DNA of 64,000 nucleotides, taken from contig CAKVIG010000004.1 of the NCBI GenBank assembly GCA_934754515.1, positions 62,001 through 126,000 on the forward strand. The letters are read 5' to 3'. The translations under genes and the position numbers were made by a program. Positions 58,978-64,000 of this stretch are shown piece by piece. Below the pieces are notes generated by a model. The model did no database searches. It was given only the letters and a program-made list of their open reading frames with translations, and was not told the DNA's origin. Within the stretch, counting starts at the first letter, position 1. Each line of letters begins with the position of its first letter. The DNA comes from an uncultured Candidatus Melainabacteria bacterium (GTDB taxonomy: Bacteria > Cyanobacteriota > Vampirovibrionia > Gastranaerophilales > Gastranaerophilaceae).

Positions 58978-60057
58978 TCAAACATTTTTATCCACAACAA
59001 CTTTATGCAATCCGCGTGGATGGTCAACATTGCGTTTTAGCTTCAACGCTATTTCCAAAGCCAACTGCTGACAAATCAAAACATCCGCAAACATTTGTTG
59101 AATTTCGTTTTCACAAACAATATTTATATTATAATCAGGCTTAATTTCATCAGAACAAGGCCCGATAATAACAAGTCTAGGATTATAATCGGCTTTAATT
59201 TTTTGAAGATTTGAAACAGAACGTTTTGAAATTTCATCAACTGCAATATAAATTAATGCACCTTTATTATTAAACACAGCAACATGCCCGTGCATAAATT
59301 CACCCAAAATAGCTGCACTAATATTTTTATAAGAAGTTTCTTTAATCTTCAAACAAGCTTCTTTCGCTAAAGAATACGAAATACCGTCTGCCGTTATTAC
59401 AACAAGATTTTCTTTTGACAAATAATGTGCAAGTTCTTTAATATCGTTACGTCTTGCTAATGCTTTTTCTATAATAATCGGAAGACTAAACAATGATTTT
59501 TTATATTCACTTGTTGCGTCCAGCCCATGAACATTTTCAACAAGTTTTAATGAAATTAAAATCAAGCACAACATCTGCGATGTAAAAGATTTTGTTGCAG
59601 CAATACCTTGCTCAATACCTGCATAGCAAGCAACTTTGTAATCACACATTTTCCAAATTGTTGACTCTTCATTGTTTGTAATACAAAGTGTCGGCAAGTT
59701 TGAAAGCGATTTAACTTTTTCCACAGATTTAAGCGTATCGCTTGTTTCACCTGATTGAGTAATAAAAATATAAAGTGTGTTTTCATCATGTGGAATAACG
59801 TTTTTCAGCAAAAATTCGCTTGAATAAATCGCACGCGATTCAATTTTGGAAAATTTTTCCAACAAATCAACCGCAAACCTTGCGCAATGATAAGAAGAAC
59901 CACTCGCAACAAGAACAATTTTTGTAATATTTTGTGGTAAATCCAGTTTCAATTCACCTGTTTCAGAGTTAATGTATTTCATCAGGATGTAGGGAACAAT
60001 TTTGGCTTGTTCAGCGATTTCTAATTCCATGTTTGTTTTTGGTTTCTTGTTAAACAT
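58978..60057 (-). CDS. GlmS-type SIS isomerase without glutaminase domain
   Basis: The 359-residue product has two SIS domains. SIS1 contains VASGSSYHCARFAVDLL and IFITQSGETSDTL, and SIS2 contains LGEFMHGHVAVFNN and ends VDHPRGLHKVVVD, as in the isomerase half of glucosamine-6-phosphate synthase. N-terminal MELEIAEQAKIVPYIL matches GlmS's EI-EQP start. No Cys-type glutamine amidotransferase domain exists, so it would use ammonia, or act as a sugar-phosphate deaminase/isomerase. ATG 60057 follows AAGGAGAGCA. Confidence 0.85.
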   Translation of the reverse strand: MFNKKPKTNMELEIAEQAKIVPYILMKYINSETGELKLDLPQNITKIVLVASGSSYHCARFAVDLLEKFSKIESRAIYSSEFLLKNVIPHDENTLYIFITQSGETSDTLKSVEKVKSLSNLPTLCITNNEESTIWKMCDYKVACYAGIEQGIAATKSFTSQMLCLILISLKLVENVHGLDATSEYKKSLFSLPIIIEKALARRNDIKELAHYLSKENLVVITADGISYSLAKEACLKIKETSYKNISAAILGEFMHGHVAVFNNKGALIYIAVDEISKRSVSNLQKIKADYNPRLVIIGPCSDEIKPDYNINIVCENEIQQMFADVLICQQLALEIALKLKRNVDHPRGLHKVVVDKNV

Positions 60058-60095
60058 TGCTCTCCTTGTTTTTAACATTTTAGGGTAGACATCAA

Positions 60096-60226
60096 CACCT
60101 CACCCTAGCCCTCTCCTGTAAGGCGAGGGAATGACCTAAAGTCGTTCAATTATTACAAAGTTTTTGTTTTTAGTTATTGTTGGGCTAAAAGCCCAACCTA
60201 CTACATTAGATTGCTTGGGTGAGGTG
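60096..60226. repeat. Repeat family B, degenerate, with internal hairpin
   Basis: CACCTCACCCTAGCCC at the left and GGGTGAGGTG at the right; the core CTAAAGTCGTTCAATTATT is kept, and GTTGGGCT/AGCCCAAC forms an extra hairpin. Confidence 0.75.
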
Positions 60227-60246
60227 CCTGCTTCACCACCTTTATT

Positions 60247-60891
60247 TTAACATATCGGTGACGAAGATGCCATACAAACAACCTCATTTATTCCATGTTT
60301 TTTCAAAATCTTAATCATTTCTTCAAACGTAGCACCCGTTGTACAAATATCATCCAAAATCAAAACAGGCTTTTTCAGGTCTTTTGAAGTATCAATTTCA
60401 AACGCTTCATACAAATTCGCAAGTCTTTCCTTGCGTGTAAGCTTGTATTGCGGTTTTGTATCTTTAACCCTCTTTATTAACTCAAAATTTGGTGTCAAAT
60501 TCGCCATTTTGCAAAATTCTTCCGCCACAAGTTCCATGTGATTGTATTTTCTTTTCTTGATACGATTTAAGTGCAATGGTACTGCAACTACCTGAAAATC
60601 ACGCTTGTCATCCAGTCTTTCCCAATACTCATACATAAATTTTGCCAAATAGTGCGCTAATTCTCTTTGATTATGATACTTTAGACCTCTAATCAGCTTC
60701 TGCAAATTCTTATCATAATTTCCGGCACAAAAAATATTTACACCTTCTATTATTCGCTCCGCCCTGATATCGTTGAATGACAATGAGTCGTAACATTTCG
60801 GACACATTTTTAGCGAATATTTAGAGGACGAGCAGAAATAACATTTCTTTCTGTAAATTAAATCTAAAAGGGAAAGTAGGAATTTTTTCAT
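60247..60891 (-). CDS. comF: ComF-family phosphoribosyltransferase-like protein
   Basis: The 214-residue product has an N-terminal zinc-finger-like part (CYFCSSS ... CPKCYDS) and the PRTase domain with AVPLHLNRIKKRKYNHMEL, RVKDTKPQYKLTRKERLANL and the PRPP loop VLILDDICTTGATFEEM. ComF assists DNA uptake during transformation in other bacteria, in line with type IV pilus genes here. TATAAT ends 7 nt before the ATG on the minus strand, so it may be leaderless. Confidence 0.9.
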   Translation of the reverse strand: MKKFLLSLLDLIYRKKCYFCSSSKYSLKMCPKCYDSLSFNDIRAERIIEGVNIFCAGNYDKNLQKLIRGLKYHNQRELAHYLAKFMYEYWERLDDKRDFQVVAVPLHLNRIKKRKYNHMELVAEEFCKMANLTPNFELIKRVKDTKPQYKLTRKERLANLYEAFEIDTSKDLKKPVLILDDICTTGATFEEMIKILKKHGINEVVCMASSSPIC

Positions 60892-60990
60892 GAAAACTAT
60901 TATAACATGATTTGTTGTTAATTTTCATTTTACCCTTGCGGGTTTTCACCTCAATTCCTTTACATGTCTTAACAAACCAAGTAAAAACAG

Positions 60991-61021
60991 CAATTTTTTG
61001 TTACAAATATACTTTATATAA
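60991..61021 (+). promoter_or_regulatory. Shared bipartite upstream element, copy 4
   Basis: CAATTTTTTG at 60991 and ACTTTATATAAAT at 61011 (offset 20). TTAACA at 60969 has the same 22-nt distance as in copy 3. The gene at 61048 starts 37 nt after the second box. Confidence 0.6.
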
Positions 61022-61047
61022 ATGTAGCAGGTTTAGAAGGTAATATT

Positions 61048-62418
61048 GTGACTGTTCAAACTCATCACAATTTCATAGGTAATCCTAATTTTTCTCAGGT
61101 AAATTTCCGAGAAGCACCAACTCCTGCGCCAATTTTAGCTAAACCTATTAACACCGTAGAAAACGCAATCAACAATACAGTTGATACTTTTGTTAAACAA
61201 CCGGAGGATGAAGAAAAGAAAAAATCCAACAAAACCGCTATTACCGTAGGCAGTACTGTACTTGTTTTGACAGGTTTAGTTGCACTTTTAAACCCTAAAT
61301 TTTCGGGCAAATTCGTCAACAAAATGAAAACCATGTCATCAGAAGCCAATGCGAAATTAGAAAAAAACAAGGGCAGTTTGGTTAAGACAAAGTTCTATAA
61401 AGCAAGCGAAAAAACTTTAGGCAAAGTTGCTGACTTTTTACAATTCACAAATACCATGAACGGTTGGAAAGATATCGGTTTCAAAAAACTTTGCACAGAA
61501 ACAAAAGGTGTTAAAACGGTCATGACAAAACCGCATAAAACTATTACAAAGTGGTTTGACTCTTTAGGCAGACATACAGTTTTTGGCAAATATAACAGTG
61601 CAAATAAAAAATTAGATGAATTGAACGGTCTAATTAAATTCTATAAAAATAAGCTTCCAATATCCGAACAAAAAAAACTTGAAACAAAATTAAACGAAAT
61701 TAAATCCGTAAGCGAATATTTTTCTAAAAACCAAACAGCTACACGTCTTGAAAATCAAGAAAATGTGATGTCAAATTTGGAAAAGGATTTTTACGCTAAA
61801 ACAAAAAACTATTTTGGCGATATGTGGCACGGCAAAGGTAAACGCAAAGAAACCTTCCAAAAAAATATGACTTTCTGGGCTGAAGATATGCTCATGCCGG
61901 AAAGAAATAAACTTGAACAAAACGGTATTAAGGTTGTAGATAAGATTATGGGCGACGGTAAGGCTCAAAAAGGTACTTATCACGAAATCATGGAAATTTT
62001 GGAACCACATGTTTCACAAGAAGAAAAGGCTTTATTGGAAAAGAATTTAGCCAAAGCAAATAAAAAATTAAGGAAAGCAAATCATAGCGAATGCGTAGAA
62101 TACTTTGACAAAAAACGTGATTTGGTATTAGGCGGAGCTCCGACTGATATCTTGACCGCCTTATTCGGTCTTGGCATGAGTGGCATTGCAATTGGAACTG
62201 CCGACAACAAGGATGAACGTATTTCACGTTCTTTGACAGTTGCCTTTCCTGCTATTGCAGGGTTAGGAACTTCAATGGCATTGACAGCAATGCTGTTTTC
62301 AGGAGTTCAAGGTATGATATACGGCTCACTCGCTTCAATCGGATTAAGTAAAATCGGAAGTACGGCTGATAAATTAGTAACAAAATACAGACATCCTGCG
62401 GAGGTGAACAATGCTTAA
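61048..62418 (+). CDS. Membrane orphan under the shared element
   Basis: The 456-residue product starts at GTG after AGAAGGTAATATT. It has a polar N-terminus (about 1-66), one hydrophobic segment (TAITVGSTVLVLTGLVALL), a long Lys-rich helical domain (about 95-360) and two or three Gly/Ala/Met-rich hydrophobic helices near the end (ILTALFGLGMSGIAIGTAD, GLGTSMALTAMLFSGVQG, MIYGSLASIGLSKIG). Its style parallels the 28499-29482 membrane orphan. No catalytic motif seen. Its stop overlaps a micro-ORF. Function unknown. Confidence 0.75.
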   Translation: MTVQTHHNFIGNPNFSQVNFREAPTPAPILAKPINTVENAINNTVDTFVKQPEDEEKKKSNKTAITVGSTVLVLTGLVALLNPKFSGKFVNKMKTMSSEANAKLEKNKGSLVKTKFYKASEKTLGKVADFLQFTNTMNGWKDIGFKKLCTETKGVKTVMTKPHKTITKWFDSLGRHTVFGKYNSANKKLDELNGLIKFYKNKLPISEQKKLETKLNEIKSVSEYFSKNQTATRLENQENVMSNLEKDFYAKTKNYFGDMWHGKGKRKETFQKNMTFWAEDMLMPERNKLEQNGIKVVDKIMGDGKAQKGTYHEIMEILEPHVSQEEKALLEKNLAKANKKLRKANHSECVEYFDKKRDLVLGGAPTDILTALFGLGMSGIAIGTADNKDERISRSLTVAFPAIAGLGTSMALTAMLFSGVQGMIYGSLASIGLSKIGSTADKLVTKYRHPAEVNNA

Positions 62419-62503
62419 CAAATTGATTGAACAAATTGTTGAAATCTATTATTCAATGTTCCAAGAACCTTGCTATGTGAAAGTTGAAATTTTTTGGTAT
62501 TAA
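62411..62503 (+). CDS. Micro-ORF overlapping the membrane orphan, 30 residues
   Basis: ATG 62411 has a strong GAGGTG at ideal spacing and overlaps the previous stop by 8 nt. The peptide starts MLNKLIEQIVEIYYSMF and ends CYVKVEIFWY. The position and KVE ending parallel the micro-ORF at 32838-32915. Confidence 0.5.
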   Translation: MLNKLIEQIVEIYYSMFQEPCYVKVEIFWY

Positions 62504-62580
62504 TTCAATACTCTATACAAACCGACAGCAACATGCTAATATAAACATATAAGAAATATCTGATAATCAGGAGAGCTTAT

Positions 62581-63381
62581 ATGAAAAAACAAGGCTTCAC
62601 ACTAATGGAATTGTTAATAACCTTAGGTATTGTTGGCGTCGTTTCAGCACTTACGATTCCGGCTTTAGTTACAAGTACTAGGAACAAAGCAAACGCTACA
62701 AAATTATCATCTGCAATTTTAAATATTGAAAATGCATTTACTAATGCGATAACACAAGAAAATGCGGATAATTTATATGACACAAATATGTGGTCAGAAG
62801 ATAGAATCAATGCAACAGAAGGTGATAAAGACTTGTTTGCCGAACGTATCGGACAATATTTAAGATTAAGCGGATATGAAAACAGTGACAATGATTTTTA
62901 TGGAACAAGTCAAACTTGCGCTATGTCAGCAAGCGGAAGTACAAATAAAAATGCTTGTAGTGCCAGTGGTCAACGTTTTGGCGGAAGCGGACAAATGTTT
63001 ACACTTAAAACAATTGATGGCGTAGCTGTCCACATAAGAACTTACAAGCACACCAATGACGAAATAGCAACCCAAAAAGCTGCCGCTATTTCAGAAGGTT
63101 GCTCATATTATACAAACGCTGCCGATATCATTATTGACGTAAACGGAAAAGACTCACCAAACACTTTCGGGCGCGATATTTTTTGGTTTGAAGTCGGTGA
63201 AAACGGCATTCTTTATCCAAACGGAAGCAAAGATGTTGCTCGTGTAGAACCACAACAAGGACGCTGGGACGAAAATTCTGTAGCAGCCTGTAATAACTCA
63301 AGCAAAGGGAGTGAAGAAGGACTTAGAGGTATTGGTTGCGCAGGACGTGTAGTTGCTGACGGATACAAAATTAATTATTAA
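62581..63381 (+). CDS. Type IV pilin-like protein (class III signal peptide)
   Basis: The 266-residue product has leader MKKQG cut before FTLMELL (Glu at +5), then ITLGIVGVVSALTIPALVT. A C-terminal domain of about 230 residues has several cysteines (QTCAMSAS, NACSASG, GCSYYT, AACNNSS, GIGCAG) and a typical IDVNGKDSPNTFGRDIFWFEV stretch seen in pilin-like proteins of this kind. GGAGAGC is the RBS. PilD (40921) would process it. Single gene with its own terminator. Confidence 0.9.
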   Translation: MKKQGFTLMELLITLGIVGVVSALTIPALVTSTRNKANATKLSSAILNIENAFTNAITQENADNLYDTNMWSEDRINATEGDKDLFAERIGQYLRLSGYENSDNDFYGTSQTCAMSASGSTNKNACSASGQRFGGSGQMFTLKTIDGVAVHIRTYKHTNDEIATQKAAAISEGCSYYTNAADIIIDVNGKDSPNTFGRDIFWFEVGENGILYPNGSKDVARVEPQQGRWDENSVAACNNSSKGSEEGLRGIGCAGRVVADGYKINY

Positions 63382-63393
63382 TTCAATAAATAA

Positions 63394-63432
63394 AAAAAGT
63401 CGGATTATCATTAAAAAGTAATCCGACTTTTT
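63394..63432 (+). terminator. Terminator between the pilin and rdgB
   Basis: AAAAAGTCGGATTA pairs with TAATCCGACTTTTT (14 bp). U-rich on both sides, so it can serve both convergent genes. Confidence 0.9.
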
Positions 63433-63446
63433 ATCAATTTTTATTA

Positions 63447-64000
63447 TTAATCCTTCTTCAAATACTCTACAACCCTTCTCAATGCAATTGAACGGTGCGA
63501 AATCTGATTTTTTTCGTCCTCGCTTAGCTCTGCAATCGTTCTCGTATCACCTTTTACTAAAAATATCGGATCATAACCAAAACCATTACTACCTCTTGCC
63601 TCCGTTGTAATTGAGCCTTCGCAAATCCCTGTAGTTGAAAATTCTACTTCTCCATTGGGATTGATAAGAGTCATGCAGCAAGCAAAATGCGCATTTCTAC
63701 TTGTCTTACCTTCCATTTCTTTTAAGACTCTTTCAATTCTTTTGGCAGGAGTTTCAGCATATCTTGCTGAATAAATCCCCGGCGCACCACCTAGCGCATC
63801 AATACAGAGCCCTGAATCATCCGCAAGTACCCAAGTTTTAGTGAGTTCCCAAGCCGCTTTAGCTTTTATTAAAGAATTTTCTTCAAACGTTTTGCCATCT
63901 TCAATCGGATCAAAACCATCAGGTGGTAAAATAAACTCCAAACCACTTCCTGCAACTATTTCATTAATCTCTTTAACCTTATGAGCATTTGATGATGCTA
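63447..64000 (-). CDS. rdgB: RdgB/HAM1 non-canonical purine NTP pyrophosphatase, 5' end cut
   Basis: It hydrolyses dITP/XTP to the monophosphate and prevents their incorporation. The frame stays open past the internal ATG at 63941 to the window edge, reading ASSNAHKVKEINEIVAGSGL, the family's N-terminal nucleotide-binding motif, so only the first few residues are missing. Further motifs: FEENSLIKAKAAWELT, LADDSGLCIDALGGAPGIYS, GSNGFGYDPIF, and EKNQISHRSIALRRV. Length is normal. Confidence 0.93.
   Translation of the reverse strand, partial: ASSNAHKVKEINEIVAGSGLEFILPPDGFDPIEDGKTFEENSLIKAKAAWELTKTWVLADDSGLCIDALGGAPGIYSARYAETPAKRIERVLKEMEGKTSRNAHFACCMTLINPNGEVEFSTTGICEGSITTEARGSNGFGYDPIFLVKGDTRTIAELSEDEKNQISHRSIALRRVVEYLKKD

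Overview
This window is a 64 kb chromosomal piece of an AT-rich, Gram-negative-type (diderm), fermentative bacterium. The diderm call rests on a Kdo-8-phosphate phosphatase (kdsC), a secretin, an MCE/MlaD-type protein and a TonB-like domain. Fermentation is indicated by a pyruvate formate-lyase system. The mix fits the non-photosynthetic, gut-associated sister group of cyanobacteria (Gastranaerophilales / 'Melainabacteria'): type II secretion/type IV pilus genes, a SigF/FliA-like sigma factor next to the prepilin peptidase, and many orphan proteins beside ordinary housekeeping genes. The taxonomic assignment is an inference from content, not from a marker gene.

Layout. 1-4.9 kb: an edge-truncated MetE/UROD-like gene, rplI, a phosphopantetheinyl transferase, a 55-residue orphan, a membrane-anchored TPR protein and a secreted protein. 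5.1-12.1 kb: a gspC-D-E-F-ordered secretion/pilus operon followed by an orphan and a short-chain dehydrogenase. 12.2-15.5 kb: an XRE regulator divergent from a small ORF with overlapping palindromic operators, a YdjC-type deacetylase, a phospholipase-D-like protein and another small ORF. 15.6-22.8 kb (minus): bioB, mnmA, nadA, an acidic coiled-coil protein, typA, glgC. 22.9-29.5 kb (plus): panB, ispG, aroC-aroK-aroB, a DtxR-type regulator with its own operator-like repeat, and a membrane orphan. 29.7-32.3 kb (minus): a pyruvate formate-lyase divided into two genes. 32.4-36.7 kb: a SprA-related mini-protein, a secreted protein, uridine phosphorylase, a cysteine-cluster protein and a TPR protein. 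36.8-42.7 kb: repeat-rich DNA around a flagellin that carries a GLUG adhesin-type insert, then a sigma factor/prepilin peptidase operon. 43-46.6 kb (minus): tlyA, tatD, a TonB/TPR protein, a CinA-type amidohydrolase and a secreted orphan. 46.7-53.1 kb: MlaD-like, kdsC, an acetyltransferase, a STAND-like ATPase with TPRs, rsmG. 53.2-64 kb: two pilin-like proteins, UDP-glucuronate decarboxylase, a CopG protein, a large orphan, a GlmS-type isomerase, ComF, and rdgB cut by the right edge.

Three signals stand out. First, pyruvate formate-lyase has no glycyl-radical domain; that domain is a separate downstream gene, and both products end in cysteine-rich tails. Second, four orphan genes (starting at 48952, 55786, 58572, 61048) share an upstream element, CAATTTT then ACTTTAT, with an identical 20-nt register, which looks like an undescribed promoter class or regulon. 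Third, the flagellin combines an adhesin-like insert, a sigma-28-like promoter and a nine-base C tract. Many other genes appear leaderless, with a -10 hexamer about 6-9 nt before ATG.

Intergenic DNA is colonised by several families of GC-rich palindromic repeats, including a 0.33-kb composite present twice. I saw no tRNA, rRNA, CRISPR array or transposase gene.
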